Below, one piece after another: positions 8,252 to 17,558 of a stretch of DNA of 64,000 bases. Location: the NCBI RefSeq assembly GCF_026013565.1, contig NZ_JAPDOB010000002.1, positions 186,001 through 250,000 of the forward strand, read 5' to 3'. Positions within the stretch are counted from its first letter, which is position 1. Each line of letters starts with the position of its first letter. The notes under the pieces are model-generated. The model saw only the letters and a program-made list of their open reading frames with translations. It was not told where the DNA came from and ran no database searches. Both the position numbers and the translations under genes were made by a program. Origin of the DNA: Sphingomonas arvum (lineage in GTDB: Bacteria; Pseudomonadota; Alphaproteobacteria; Sphingomonadales; Sphingomonadaceae).

Positions 8252-8419
8252 GAGCGCGCGGTGCCTCCGGTCGTTCAATGACCGAACCCGCGCTTCCCGG
8301 CCCGTCGCACCCAGGAGGAGAAACCGTTTTCGGCCCTTCCCTGATGCCAGCCGGGTGCCAGACCGGCGTGACAAGGGCATGAATCGCAAGTTGCAGGTTG
8401 GCGGTCAAGTGGGCACCAA

Positions 8420-9256
8420 GTGAGCACTTCCCGGTTCGCGCCCTCGCCGACGGGGCGGTTGCACCTTGGCCATGCCTATAGTGCGGTGCTTGGGCGGCGG
8501 GCCGCCGGGCGGTGGCTGCTCAGGATCGAGGACCTCGACCCGGGAAGAGCGCGGCCGGAGTTCGTCGCCGGGATCACCGAAGACCTCGCCTGGCTGGGGC
8601 TGCAGCATGATGGCGCGCCGCTGGTGCAGTCGGAGCGGGTCAGCGCCTATGCGGCGGCGCTTGACGAGCTCAAGCGACTTGGGCTGGTCTACCCGTGCTT
8701 CTGCACGCGCGCGGACATTGCCGCCTCGCTCACGGCGCCCCACGGGGATGCCGGGAGTGGCTATCCGGGCACCTGCCGCGGGCTGGCCGACGATCCGAAG
8801 CGGCGAGAGACGACGCCGCACAGCTGGCGGCTGGACAGCGCAACGGCGATCGCCAGGGCCGGAATGCCGGGGTGGATGGAAGCGGACGGGACTACCTTCG
8901 CCAGCGATGCGGCGCAGATCGGCGACGCGGTGCTGGCGCGCAAGGATGCGCCCTCGTCATATCACCTTGCCTGCGTGGTCGACGACGCCGCCAGCGATGT
9001 GGACCTGGTCGTGAGGGGCGCGGACCTGCGACCATCCACGCCGGTGCAGCGGCTGCTCCAGGTGCTGCTCGGCCTGCCGGAGCCGACCTATCTTCATCAC
9101 CCGCTGGTGGCGCATGACGATGGGCGGCGGCTGGCCAAGCGCGACCGGGCGCCCACGCTGCAGGCGCTACGGGACTTAGGGCAAGACGGCCGGGAACTGG
9201 CGCAAAGCCTGGCCTTGGACGTTTTGCCCACTGGTTTCCGCTTCCTCCAGCCCTAG
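8420..9256 (+). CDS. gluQRS: Glutamyl-Q tRNA(Asp) synthetase
   Basis: This truncated class I glutamyl-tRNA synthetase attaches glutamate to the queuosine base of tRNA(Asp). At 278 residues it has the catalytic domain but lacks the anticodon-binding domain. The motif FAPSPTGRLHLGHAYSA contains the HIGH signature. The zinc-site cysteines are in YPCFCTRAD and YPGTCRG. A KMSKS-like RLAKRDRAPTL lies near the C-terminus. It starts at GTG 8420. The next gene, a HIG1 protein, begins 11 bp after the stop, so the two are probably co-transcribed. Confidence 0.94.
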   Translation: MSTSRFAPSPTGRLHLGHAYSAVLGRRAAGRWLLRIEDLDPGRARPEFVAGITEDLAWLGLQHDGAPLVQSERVSAYAAALDELKRLGLVYPCFCTRADIAASLTAPHGDAGSGYPGTCRGLADDPKRRETTPHSWRLDSATAIARAGMPGWMEADGTTFASDAAQIGDAVLARKDAPSSYHLACVVDDAASDVDLVVRGADLRPSTPVQRLLQVLLGLPEPTYLHHPLVAHDDGRRLAKRDRAPTLQALRDLGQDGRELAQSLALDVLPTGFRFLQP

Positions 9257-9267
9257 ATAGGATCCCT

Positions 9268-9471
9268 ATGTCCACCCTTCTCATCATCGTGCTGGTCGTC
9301 GCCATGGGCGCGACCGCCTACGTGCTGGTCCGCGGCGTCATGGCGATGGCGTCGGGCAAGGTCGGCAACCAGGAGCAGCAGCAGCAATGGATGCGCAAGC
9401 GCGTCCTGTACCAGGCGATCGCCGTGTTCCTGGCGGTGGCCATCCTGATGCTTGCCGGCGGCGGGCGCTAA
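9268..9471 (+). CDS. HIG1 domain-containing twin-transmembrane protein
   Basis: A 67-residue membrane protein with two hydrophobic helices (about 4-30 and 47-63). They are separated by a basic, Gln-rich loop with the HIG1 signature QQQQWMRKRVLYQAIAV. HIG1 proteins in mitochondria support respiratory supercomplexes; bacterial ones are likely small partners of the respiratory chain. It sits tightly between gluQRS and the cobalamin adenosyltransferase, whose apparent start lies inside its 3' end. Confidence 0.85.
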   Translation: MSTLLIIVLVVAMGATAYVLVRGVMAMASGKVGNQEQQQQWMRKRVLYQAIAVFLAVAILMLAGGGR

Positions 9472-10039
9472 GCTGGTCAAGCTCAACCGCATCTACACGC
9501 GGACCGGCGACGCCGGGGAAGCGGGGCTGGTCGACGGCAGCCGGGTGAGCAAGGCCGGGCTGCGGCTGACGGCGATCGGCGAAGTCGACGAAGCCAATTG
9601 CGCCGTCGGGCTCGCCCTTGCCGAATTGCCGGCGGGACATGCGGTCGCAGTCGCCTTGTCGCGGATCCAGAATGAGCTGTTCGACCTCGGCGCCGACCTC
9701 GCCACTCCCGGCGAGATGGAAGGGGCGCTGCGGATCGTCGCCGAACAGGTCGAGCGGCTGGAACGCGAGATCGACACGATGAACGAGGCCTTGGAGCCGT
9801 TGACCAGCTTCATCCTGCCGGGCGGGAGCCGGACGGTCGCCGCGCTGCACCTCGCTCGCGGGGTGGTGCGCCGGGCCGAGCGGGCGGCGGTCGCGCTGAA
9901 CGAGGCCGGCCCGCTCAACCCGCACTTGCTGGCCTATCTGAACCGGCTGTCCGACCACCTGTTCGTCGCTGCCCGTGCCGCGGCGGCCGAGCAGGGCGGC
10001 GACGTGCTGTGGGTGCCCGGAGCCACGCGGGGCGACTGA
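9452..10039 (+). CDS. Cob(I)yrinic acid a,c-diamide adenosyltransferase (PduO type)
   Basis: This enzyme transfers the adenosyl group of ATP to cob(I)alamin to make the B12 coenzyme. The 195-residue product has the PduO N-terminal motif IYTRTGDAGEAGLVDGSRVSK for ATP binding. GEVDEANCAVGLA and FILPGGSRTVAALHLARGVVRRAER follow. The family normally begins VKLNRIYTRTGD. The only ordinary start in frame is TTG 9452, which overlaps the HIG1 gene by 20 bp; a CTG at 9473 would match the family N-terminus better. The start is therefore uncertain. Confidence 0.92.
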   Translation: MPAAGAKLVKLNRIYTRTGDAGEAGLVDGSRVSKAGLRLTAIGEVDEANCAVGLALAELPAGHAVAVALSRIQNELFDLGADLATPGEMEGALRIVAEQVERLEREIDTMNEALEPLTSFILPGGSRTVAALHLARGVVRRAERAAVALNEAGPLNPHLLAYLNRLSDHLFVAARAAAAEQGGDVLWVPGATRGD

Positions 10040-10089
10040 ACGGAACTGTGCTTCCCCGCTGCTCATTCAGCACGGGAAGGAGCACACCC

Positions 10090-10623
10090 ATGAACGCACA
10101 GACCATCGTCCGGAACGGGGCACTGGGCATTGTCGGCGGCCTGGTGGCATCATTGGCGATGAACAGTTTTCAGAGCGGCTGGAGTGCGGCCAGCAAGCTC
10201 CTCAAACCTGAACAGGACCGCGGCGGCGGCGGCGAGCCGAGCACTGTCAAGGCCGCCGACCAGGTCTCCCAGGCTACCACCGGCAAGCCGATCCCGAACA
10301 AGGAGCGTCAGACGGCCGGGCAGGCCACCCATTACGCGTTCGGCGCCTTGCTCGGCGGGCTCTACGGCGCCGCGTCAACTGCTTACCCGGCGGTGCGGAC
10401 CGGCTTCGGCGCACCGTTCGGAGCCGCGGTCTGGGCCGTGGCCGACGAGCTGGCAGTGCCCGCGGCCGGGCTGGCCAAGCCGCCGACGCAGACTCCGCTG
10501 TCCACCCACGCTTATTCCCTGGCATCGCACCTGCTGTTCGGCGCGGTGCTGGAATCCAGCCAATTGGCGTTGCAGCGCGGGTTCCGGGCGTTTGAAGAAC
10601 GACGCGAACGACAGGCGGCCTGA
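10090..10623 (+). CDS. DUF1440 domain-containing membrane protein
   Basis: A 177-residue protein starting at ATG 10090 with GGAAGGAGC upstream. It has an N-terminal hydrophobic segment (GALGIVGGLVASLAMN). A charged loop follows, then further hydrophobic segments around HYAFGALLGGLYGA, GAPFGAAVWAVADELAVP and SLASHLLFGAVLE. The pattern matches the DUF1440 family, formerly called inner-membrane protein YagU. No enzymatic motif is seen. Confidence 0.78.
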   Translation: MNAQTIVRNGALGIVGGLVASLAMNSFQSGWSAASKLLKPEQDRGGGGEPSTVKAADQVSQATTGKPIPNKERQTAGQATHYAFGALLGGLYGAASTAYPAVRTGFGAPFGAAVWAVADELAVPAAGLAKPPTQTPLSTHAYSLASHLLFGAVLESSQLALQRGFRAFEERRERQAA

Positions 10624-10642
10624 AGCGAGCTATAGAGCGGGC

Positions 10643-11881
10643 ATGGCCTCCGCCGCACCCGCCTTCCCGCCCGATGATCTCGCCGCGCGGCTGGCGGCGA
10701 CTCGCGCCCTCACCCTGGAGCTCGCCCGGCCGCTCAGCGACGCGGACGCCTGCCTCCAGCCGTTCCCCGACGCGTCCCCGGCCAAGTGGCACCTGGCGCA
10801 CACGACCTGGTTCTTCGAGACGTTCGTGCTGCGTGACCACGCGCCGGGCTACCGGTTGTTCGACGAGCGCTGGCCGTTCCTGTTCAACAGCTATTACGAG
10901 GGCGAAGGCGCGCGAATCGAGCGGGCTCGCCGCGGGCTGGTCAGTCGCCCAAGCCTGGAAGAAGTGCGCGCCTGGCGCGGGCATGTGGACGCGGCGCTTG
11001 AGCAGGCCTTGCCGGGTCTGTCCGGGGAGGCGCTGGCACTGGTCGACCTGGGCATCCAGCATGAGCAGCAACACCAGGAGCTGTTCCTGACCGACCTGCT
11101 GGCCGCCTTCGCTGCCAACCCGCTTGAGCCCGCTTACGGCGATCTGCCGCCTGCATCACGCCGTGCCAGCGAACCGCTAACCTGGCTGCGCGGACGCGAA
11201 GGCATCGTGGAGATCGGGGCCGCCGAGGGCGGGTTTGCGTTCGACTGCGAACGGCCGCGCTACCGCGTGCTGCTCGGCGCCCACGAGATCGCGCATCGGC
11301 CGGTGACCAACGGCGAGTGGCTGCAATTCATTGCTGATGGCGGTTACCGGACGGCCAGCCTGTGGCTGAGCGACGGCTGGGCCTGGGTGCAGGCGGAGCG
11401 TGTGGAAGCGCCGCTGTATTGGCGCATTGAGGAGGAAAGCGCCTTTACCCTCGCGGGCCGTCGGCCGCTCGACCACGCCGCACCGGTGGCGCACGTCAGC
11501 CATTACGAGGCAGACGCCTTCGCCCGCTGGGCCGGCGCGCGCCTGCCGACGGAATGCGAGTGGGAGAGCTTCGCCGCTTGCGCCGACCCCTCGACTGGCC
11601 ACCAGCTCGATGCGGCCGGACCGGTGTTGCCGCAGCCCGGGGGTAGCATCTTCGGTGATGTCTGGAACTGGACGGGCTCGGCTTTCCTCCCACATCCGGG
11701 CTTCCACCCTGCGAAAGGCACGGTGGGCGAGTACAACGGCAAGTTCATGAGCGGGCAGATGGTGCTGAAGGGCGCCAGCTGCGCCACGCCGCGCGGGCAC
11801 AGCCGGGCGAGCTATCGCAACTTCTTTCAGCCGGCGGCCCGCTGGCAATTCACCGGGGTGCGGCTCGCGCGTGACTGCTGA
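10643..11881 (+). CDS. egtB: Ergothioneine biosynthesis protein EgtB (iron-dependent sulfoxide synthase)
   Basis: EgtB is a non-heme iron enzyme that joins trimethylhistidine (hercynine) to a thiol donor, gamma-glutamylcysteine or cysteine, and forms the sulfoxide. The 412-residue product has an N-terminal DinB-like helical domain with the iron ligands: His in KWHLAHTTWF (about 50-53) and HEQQHQE (about 140 and 144). A C-terminal formylglycine-generating-enzyme-like domain follows, with HRPVTNGEWLQF, RLPTECEWE and a final GVRLAR. It overlaps egtD by 11 bp, so the two are coupled. Confidence 0.95.
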   Translation: MASAAPAFPPDDLAARLAATRALTLELARPLSDADACLQPFPDASPAKWHLAHTTWFFETFVLRDHAPGYRLFDERWPFLFNSYYEGEGARIERARRGLVSRPSLEEVRAWRGHVDAALEQALPGLSGEALALVDLGIQHEQQHQELFLTDLLAAFAANPLEPAYGDLPPASRRASEPLTWLRGREGIVEIGAAEGGFAFDCERPRYRVLLGAHEIAHRPVTNGEWLQFIADGGYRTASLWLSDGWAWVQAERVEAPLYWRIEEESAFTLAGRRPLDHAAPVAHVSHYEADAFARWAGARLPTECEWESFAACADPSTGHQLDAAGPVLPQPGGSIFGDVWNWTGSAFLPHPGFHPAKGTVGEYNGKFMSGQMVLKGASCATPRGHSRASYRNFFQPAARWQFTGVRLARDC

Positions 11882-12815
11882 TCCCCAATTCCGGACCGAC
11901 GTGCTGCGCGGGTTGGCCAGCACGCCCAAGGCGATCCCGGCGCGCTGGCTGTACGACAGTCGCGGGTCGGAGCTGTTCGACGAAATCACCCGGCTGCCGA
12001 GCTATTACCCGACGCGGACCGAGTCGGCGCTGCTTCAGCGGATCATGCCGGAGGTGGCGGCGCGGGTCGGCCCAGGGCGGGCCGTGGTCGAGTTCGGCGC
12101 CGGATCATTGACCAAGACGCCCCTGCTGCTGGAAGCGATTGCACCGGCGTTCTATGTGCCGGTGGATATATCGGGCGATTACCTGCGCGCGAGCGCTGAG
12201 GAGCTGGTGGCCAAGCTGCCGGGCGTGCCGATCCATCCGGTGGAGGCGGACTTCGTCCAAGGCATGGACCTGCCGGACGACCTCCTTGCGCTGCCGAAGC
12301 TTGGCTTCTTCCCTGGCTCCACCATCGGTAATTTCATCCCCGCCAGCGCGACGGACCTCTTGCGCCACTTCCGCCGGACGCTGGGCACCGGCGCGCTGCT
12401 GCTGATCGGGATGGACCGGGTCAAGCCGGTCGAGCGGCTGTTGGCGGCATACGACGACCCGGAAGGGGTGACCGCTGCGTTCAACCTCAACCTGCTCGAG
12501 CGGATCAACCGCGAGCTCGATGGGACGGTGCCGATCGATACCTTCCGCCACGAGGCGCGCTGGAACGACATCCTAGGCCGGATCGAAATGCACCTGGTGG
12601 CTGGCCGCGACGTCGAGTTCCGGATCGGCGGCCAGCCGTTCCGGATGACCAAGGGCGAGAGCATCCACACGGAAAACAGCCACAAATATGGGCCTCGCGG
12701 TGGGCGGACACTGCTGCTGGCCGGCGGGTGGACGCCTGTGGTCGAGTGGACGGATGCGGCTCGGGATTTCGCGGTGGTGCTGGCCGAGGCGTTGCCGGAG
12801 CGGTTCGCGCCATGA
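11871..12815 (+). CDS. egtD: L-histidine N(alpha)-methyltransferase EgtD
   Basis: EgtD methylates histidine three times with S-adenosylmethionine to give hercynine, the first step of ergothioneine synthesis. The 314-residue product shows the family signatures PARWLYDSRGSELFDEI and LPSYYPTRTE, the SAM site VEFGAGSLTKT, and GFFPGSTIGNF. ESIHTENSHKY near the C-terminus is also typical. It starts at a GTG within the end of egtB. No egtA, egtC or egtE is adjacent, so the other steps must be encoded elsewhere. Confidence 0.95.
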   Translation: MTADPQFRTDVLRGLASTPKAIPARWLYDSRGSELFDEITRLPSYYPTRTESALLQRIMPEVAARVGPGRAVVEFGAGSLTKTPLLLEAIAPAFYVPVDISGDYLRASAEELVAKLPGVPIHPVEADFVQGMDLPDDLLALPKLGFFPGSTIGNFIPASATDLLRHFRRTLGTGALLLIGMDRVKPVERLLAAYDDPEGVTAAFNLNLLERINRELDGTVPIDTFRHEARWNDILGRIEMHLVAGRDVEFRIGGQPFRMTKGESIHTENSHKYGPRGGRTLLLAGGWTPVVEWTDAARDFAVVLAEALPERFAP

Positions 12816-12843
12816 GGCCGCGTGTTGCCCCGTTCACGCGGCC
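12816..12843 (+). terminator. Possible terminator hairpin after egtD
   Basis: GGCCGCGTG (12816-12824) and CACGCGGCC (12835-12843) form a perfect 9-bp GC-rich stem with a 10-nt loop, beginning at the base after the egtD stop. There is no U-tract, so it may be a 3'-end stabilising hairpin instead of a true intrinsic terminator. Confidence 0.35.
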
Positions 12844-12859
12844 CGGCTAAGCCCCGCCC

Positions 12860-13153
12860 ATGCTGCTCGCCTTGTTCAACATCGCCGACCTGATGCTGCG
12901 GGTACTCGGCTGGATTGTCATCGCCCAGGTGATCCTGAGCTGGCTGGTGGCATTCAACGTCATCAACACCAGTTCGGAAGGCGTGCGTCGCTTCCTGGTC
13001 GGCTTGGACAAGTTCCTGGCGCCTATCTACCGCCCGATCCGCAAGGTGCTGCCGGACTTCGGCGGGCTGGACCTGTCGCCGGTGGTGCTGCTGATCGCCA
13101 TCCAGATCGTCCGCATGCTGCTGGCGGGGCTCGCCAGCGACGTCGCGGTCTAG
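12860..13153 (+). CDS. yggT: YggT family membrane protein
   Basis: A 97-residue protein with two hydrophobic segments (about 4-32 and 75-92). Between them is the conserved family motif [23 protein letters not shown]. YggT proteins are small integral membrane proteins linked with osmotic tolerance and, in other bacteria, with septum or membrane organisation. The folD start follows one base after its stop, so the two form an operon. Confidence 0.88.
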   Translation: MLLALFNIADLMLRVLGWIVIAQVILSWLVAFNVINTSSEGVRRFLVGLDKFLAPIYRPIRKVLPDFGGLDLSPVVLLIAIQIVRMLLAGLASDVAV

Positions 13154-13154
13154 C

Positions 13155-14048
13155 ATGGCCGCGGCGCTGATCGACGGGCGGGCCGCGGCCGAGGCGCTGC
13201 GGGCGCGGGTCGGGATCGCCGCGGACTTCTTCCGTGCCGCGAGCGGGCGTGCGGCCGGTCTCGCCACCGTGCTGGTCGGCGAGGACCCGGCGAGCAGCGT
13301 CTACATCCGCTCCAAGATCAAGGCGACGCACGAAGCCAACATGCACGGGGTGCACCACCCCTTGCCGGCCGACACGCGCGAGGAGCAATTGCTGGCGCTG
13401 GTCGAGCAGTTGAACCGCGATCCCAGCGTGGACGGCATCCTGGTACAGCTGCCCCTGCCCGACCAGATCGACACCGCCCGGGTGATCGCCGCCATCGATC
13501 CGGACAAGGACGTCGACGGCTTCCATGTCGTCAACGCTGGCCGGCTGGCCGTCGGCGACCCGGACGCGCTAGTGCCGTGCACGCCGCTCGGCTGCCTGCA
13601 TCTGCTCAAGAGCCACCTCGGCAGCCTCAGCGGCCTGGAGGCGGTGGTGATCGGGCGCTCCAATATCGTCGGCAAACCGATGGCGGCGCTGCTGCTGGCG
13701 GAAAGCTGCACCGTGACGATCGCGCATAGCCGCACGAGCGACCTGCCCGAGGTCTGCCGCCGCGCCGACATTCTCGTGGCGGCGGTCGGCCGGGCGGAGA
13801 TGGTGCGGGGCGACTGGATCAAGCCGGGCGCTTGCCTGATCGACGTCGGCATCAATCGCGTTGCCGGGGCCGAGCCGGGGAAGACCCGGATTGTCGGCGA
13901 CGTGGCGTTCGACGAGGCGCGCGAGGTAGCAGGCGCGATTACGCCCGTCCCGGGAGGCGTCGGCCCGATGACCATTGCCATGCTGCTGAGGAATACGCTG
14001 GTCGCGGCGCACCGCCGAGCCAACCTGGCCGTACCGGAGGACCTATGA
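13155..14048 (+). CDS. folD: Bifunctional methylenetetrahydrofolate dehydrogenase / methenyltetrahydrofolate cyclohydrolase
   Basis: FolD interconverts 5,10-methylene- and 10-formyl-tetrahydrofolate with NADP, supplying one-carbon units. The 297-residue product has [19 protein letters not shown] with the catalytic Lys in the following segment. [20 protein letters not shown], and the NADP-binding [12 protein letters not shown] also follow, ending with [19 protein letters not shown]. All are canonical. Its stop overlaps the next start (ATGA). Confidence 0.96.
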   Translation: MAAALIDGRAAAEALRARVGIAADFFRAASGRAAGLATVLVGEDPASSVYIRSKIKATHEANMHGVHHPLPADTREEQLLALVEQLNRDPSVDGILVQLPLPDQIDTARVIAAIDPDKDVDGFHVVNAGRLAVGDPDALVPCTPLGCLHLLKSHLGSLSGLEAVVIGRSNIVGKPMAALLLAESCTVTIAHSRTSDLPEVCRRADILVAAVGRAEMVRGDWIKPGACLIDVGINRVAGAEPGKTRIVGDVAFDEAREVAGAITPVPGGVGPMTIAMLLRNTLVAAHRRANLAVPEDL

Positions 14049-14680
14049 TCATCGCCATGCTGCTTGCCGCCGCGCCCGTCGCAACCGCCGTGGATGCGGA
14101 GCGCGCTTTTGCCGCCGATGCACGCCGGCTCGGCCAGTGGACCGCGTTCCGCAAGTGGGCCGATCCAGGCGCCGTGATGTTCACGCCGCAGGCGGCTTGG
14201 GCGCAGCGTTTCCTGCGCGGCCGCAAGAACCCGCCAAGGTCGGTGGAATGGTGGCCGGAGCAGAGCTTTGTGTCTTGTGACGGGCGCACGGCAGTCAACA
14301 CCGGGCCGTGGCGGTTGGCGAGTGCTACCGGTTACTTCACGACCTTGTGGATCCGTGGCGCGCGGGGCTGGCGGTGGAGCGTGGATGGCGGGGACGAGGG
14401 CGCCCGGGCGACAACCATTCCGCCGCGGCTGACCGTGCGGCGGGCCGCGTGCACCAACCGCGCTCTCAGGCTCAAGCAGATCGAGGCCGCCTACCGCGCG
14501 CCGATCAACCGTGCCAACCCGCCGGGGGACACCGGCTACAACCAGTCGGCTGATGGCACCCTGCTCTATCAATGGAAGGTGGCGCCGGACGGCGCCCGGC
14601 AGCAGCAGGCCAAGCTATGGACCGGGCGGCGGTTCGAGCTGGTGCTCGATCAGCGGGTGGCAGTGCCGCCCAAGCAATGA
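14045..14680 (+). CDS. Secreted NTF2-like (DUF4440/SnoaL-type) protein
   Basis: A 211-residue protein with a short N-terminal signal-like segment (about 1-15). The motif [31 protein letters not shown] and a later GYFTTLW are reminiscent of secreted NTF2-like proteins of the DUF4440 group, in which a cone-shaped fold binds small ligands or dimerises. No catalytic residues can be assigned. It is coupled to folD upstream and marC downstream by ATGA overlaps. Confidence 0.75.
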   Translation: MIIAMLLAAAPVATAVDAERAFAADARRLGQWTAFRKWADPGAVMFTPQAAWAQRFLRGRKNPPRSVEWWPEQSFVSCDGRTAVNTGPWRLASATGYFTTLWIRGARGWRWSVDGGDEGARATTIPPRLTVRRAACTNRALRLKQIEAAYRAPINRANPPGDTGYNQSADGTLLYQWKVAPDGARQQQAKLWTGRRFELVLDQRVAVPPKQ

Positions 14681-15297
14681 TCGAGCTGTTCACCTCGGCG
14701 CTGGTCACCTTCCTGGTGGTGATCGACCCGCCGGGGTGCGCGCCGATCTTCGCTTCATTGACCAGCGGCGCCGTCGCGGCCGAGCGACGGCGAATGGCGA
14801 TCCGCTCCGCACTGATCGCCTGGGGCGTGCTGATGTTCTTCGCGCTGCTGGGCGAGCCACTGCTCCGAGCGCTTGGCATCCAGCTCGCAAGTTTTCGCAT
14901 CGCCGGCGGGATCATGCTGTTCGCGATCGCGCTCGACATGGTGTTCGAAAAACGGACGGAGCGGCGGGAGGAGCGGGCCAGCCAGGTTGTTCAGGAGGAC
15001 ATCTCGGTCTTCCCGATGGCCATTCCGATGATCGCCGGACCCGGCTCAATCGCGTCCGCCATGCTGCTCACCGCCCGCGCCAACGGAACGGTGGAGTCGA
15101 TCACGGTGCTGGCGGCGATGACAACCGTAATCCTGCTGACCATGGTCTCGCTGCTGATCGCGGGACCGCTGATGCGGCTCATCGGCCATCGGCTCGAAGC
15201 CATGGTCACCCGGATCCTAGGTGTGATCCTGGCCGCGCTCGCGGCGCAGTTCGTGGTGGACGGCCTCAAGGAGAGCTTTCCGGCCGTCCTGGCCTGA
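14677..15297 (+). CDS. MarC family integral membrane protein
   Basis: A 206-residue polytopic protein with about six transmembrane helices. Family motifs are visible: FLVVIDPPGCAPIF in the first helix, FRIAGGIMLFAIALDM, and PMAIPMIAGPGSIASAML in the fourth. The last helix contains RILGVILAALAAQFVVDGL. MarC proteins are of uncertain function, despite an early link with multiple antibiotic resistance. It ends the plus-strand run that begins at yggT. Confidence 0.92.
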   Translation: MIELFTSALVTFLVVIDPPGCAPIFASLTSGAVAAERRRMAIRSALIAWGVLMFFALLGEPLLRALGIQLASFRIAGGIMLFAIALDMVFEKRTERREERASQVVQEDISVFPMAIPMIAGPGSIASAMLLTARANGTVESITVLAAMTTVILLTMVSLLIAGPLMRLIGHRLEAMVTRILGVILAALAAQFVVDGLKESFPAVLA

Positions 15298-15321
15298 GGC
15301 TTAGCGCCGGCCACCACCCCA

Positions 15322-15876
15322 CTAGCCGCGGGCTTGTTGCCGCTCGGCGTTCGTCAGCACGCCGTCGCGATTGCGATCGGCGGCGTCGAAGCGCTGCAAC
15401 GCCGCGCCGGTCGCCTCCTGCACCGTCACCCGGCCATCGCGGTTGAAGTCGGCGGTGGCGAACATCCGGCTCACGGCTACGCCGCCCATCCGCTGTCCGC
15501 GCCGGCCAGCCTGACGCCGATCGGCATGCTGGGCACGGACCTGATCGAACTCGGCGCGGGTAATCACGCCATCATTGTTGAGGTCGCGCCGCGCAAACGC
15601 TTGGGCCAAGCGCTGCTGGCGGAGCGCCGGGTTCATGGCCCGTTGGCCACGCTGTCCGCGTACCTGCTGGCCGGCAGCCTGCGCCTCCTGCTGGGTCAGC
15701 ACGCCGTCGCGGTTCAGGTCCAAACGGGCGAACATGCCTTGAACGCGCTGCAAGACTTGCGCGCGGGTCTGGGTGGCGTTGCGCTGTCCGGGGCCGAGAC
15801 CGCCCTGCGGTACCTGGGCGACGGCGGCGGTGGCAGCGAGGCCGGCAAGCAGGCCGGCGACAAGCTTGAGCGTCAT
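15322..15876 (-). CDS. Secreted EF-hand calcium-binding protein
   Basis: A 184-residue protein starting at ATG 15876, with AGGAG upstream. It has a cleavable signal peptide (about 1-21, ending AVAQ). Four canonical 12-residue EF-hand loops follow, each of the form DxNxDGxxxxxE, beginning at about residues 53, 98, 143 and 167. Between them lie Arg/Gln-rich linkers. The loops should bind calcium in the periplasm or outside the cell. Target and function are unknown. The gene converges on marC with a 24-bp gap and is divergent from the glycosylation cluster. Confidence 0.88.
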   Translation of the reverse strand: MTLKLVAGLLAGLAATAAVAQVPQGGLGPGQRNATQTRAQVLQRVQGMFARLDLNRDGVLTQQEAQAAGQQVRGQRGQRAMNPALRQQRLAQAFARRDLNNDGVITRAEFDQVRAQHADRRQAGRRGQRMGGVAVSRMFATADFNRDGRVTVQEATGAALQRFDAADRNRDGVLTNAERQQARG

Positions 15877-15991
15877 GAGAGCAAACTCCTGGTGCGTTGT
15901 TGACTGCTCCTTAGGCATGCACCGCTGACCGCTTGTTGAACTCCTTGTTCACCTGCTGGCTTCCCGGCCAAACACTTGTAGGTTGAGGGCC

Positions 15992-17512
15992 GTGGACCGG
16001 CCTGCACGCGCCCTGATCGACCAGCAAGAGGCCGCCGGCTGGTGGCAGTCGCGCGCGATCGCGACTGCGCTGGTGCTGTTGTGCGCCGTACCGTTTGTCT
16101 GGCCGGCGCTGCCGCCCCTGGTCGACCTGCCGGCGCACATGGCGCGCTACCAGGTCGCGCTGCACCTCGAGGACTCGGCGGAGCTGCGGCGCTTCTTCGG
16201 CTATCATTGGGCGCTGATGGGCAATCTGGGCGTGGACCTGCTGGTGCAGCCGCTCGCCCGGCTGGTCGGCCTCGAGCCGGCCGTGAAGCTGATCGTGGTC
16301 GCCATCCCTGCGCTCACTGCCGCCGGCATGCTGGCGATCGCTCGCACCGCGCACGGGCGAGTGCCGGCAACGGCGTTCCTGGCACTGCCTTTTGCCCTGT
16401 CCGCCCCGCTTCTGTTCGGCTTCGTGAACTTCGCGCTGGCGGCAGGGCTGGCGCTGGCGGTGTTCGCCGCCTGGCTCCAGCGCCGGTCGCCGCTGCTGCT
16501 GCTCGTTGCCGGGCCGATCCTGTTCGTGGTTCACCTGTACGGCTGGGCCATGCTGGGCGTTACGACGATGGGCGCGGTGCTTGGGTCCGCCTACGCTGAG
16601 CGCCAGCCGCTGCGAATGGTTCTGCCGCAATTGTCGGCGGCCATCCTGCCGCTGGCACCCGTCCTGTTGTTCTTGCTGCTCGGGCCACACGGATCGGGCG
16701 GGCTGCTTGCCGAAGCCTGGTTCGACGTGCCGCAGAAGCTCGGCTGGCTGATGGGTGCGCTGCGCGACCGCTGGGCGCTGCTGGACATGGCTCCGGTGAT
16801 CGCGGCCGTGCTGGCGATCGCTCTCGCCCGCGTCCGCCGTCTCGGCTTCGACCCGGCTCTTGGCGGAGCGGCGGCGTTGCTTGGGCTGGCCGCGCTGCTG
16901 CTACCCTACAAGCTCATGGGCTCGGCCTATGCCGACATGCGGCTGTTCCCCTTCGCATTGGCGCTGGGCGTGCTGGCGATCCGGACCGAGCGGCTGGGTC
17001 CAAGCGCCGCCGCCCGTGTCGCCGTGGCGGCGCTTGCCTGCGCGGGACTGCGCGTCGGCACGGTCACGGCCAGCAACCTTCTCGCCGCCAGTGAGCAGCA
17101 GCGGCTGCTGACGGCCCTGACCGTCCTGCCACGCGGCGCGCGCCTCGCCGTGCTGGTCGGGCAGCCGTGCGACAACCGCTGGGCCTTGCAGCGGCACGCG
17201 CACCTTGGGGCGATGGCGACCGTGCGGCGCGACGGCTTCAGCAACGACCAATGGGCCGCGTCCGGGCTGAACCTGCTGGAGCGGCGCTACCAGCCGCCTG
17301 GACGGTTCGCCGCCGACCCGTCGCAACTGGTCCAGCCGGCCACGTGCGTTCTCACCTGGAGCGTCGACCAGGCGCTTGCCGAGGTGCCGAGCGACGCCTT
17401 CGACTACCTGTGGCTGATCGGGACGGAGCCGTCTGACCCGCGGCTGCTCGCCGGGTTCGTGCCGGTGTGGCGCAGCCAAGGCGCGATCCTGTACCGCCTA
17501 CCACGCCGGTGA
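15992..17512 (+). CDS. Polytopic membrane protein, candidate GT-C glycosyltransferase (copy 1 of a tandem pair)
   Basis: About 506 residues with roughly ten hydrophobic segments and a short soluble C-terminal domain. The N-terminal extracytoplasmic loop carries PPLVDLPAHMARYQVAL, and a mid-protein helix contains GSAYADMRLFPF. No named family is certain. Topology and the neighbouring GtrB- and GtrA-like genes suggest a GT-C-type transferase using a polyprenyl-phosphate sugar. It is clearly homologous along its whole length to the next gene. The start is uncertain: GTG 15992 is chosen, with AGG 9 nt upstream; TTG 15983 is also in frame. Confidence 0.72.
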   Translation: MDRPARALIDQQEAAGWWQSRAIATALVLLCAVPFVWPALPPLVDLPAHMARYQVALHLEDSAELRRFFGYHWALMGNLGVDLLVQPLARLVGLEPAVKLIVVAIPALTAAGMLAIARTAHGRVPATAFLALPFALSAPLLFGFVNFALAAGLALAVFAAWLQRRSPLLLLVAGPILFVVHLYGWAMLGVTTMGAVLGSAYAERQPLRMVLPQLSAAILPLAPVLLFLLLGPHGSGGLLAEAWFDVPQKLGWLMGALRDRWALLDMAPVIAAVLAIALARVRRLGFDPALGGAAALLGLAALLLPYKLMGSAYADMRLFPFALALGVLAIRTERLGPSAAARVAVAALACAGLRVGTVTASNLLAASEQQRLLTALTVLPRGARLAVLVGQPCDNRWALQRHAHLGAMATVRRDGFSNDQWAASGLNLLERRYQPPGRFAADPSQLVQPATCVLTWSVDQALAEVPSDAFDYLWLIGTEPSDPRLLAGFVPVWRSQGAILYRLPRR

Positions 17513-17558
17513 CGCTGGCCGCTGGCAAAGCCACGCGACTGCGCTAGGGAGGCGCCGC

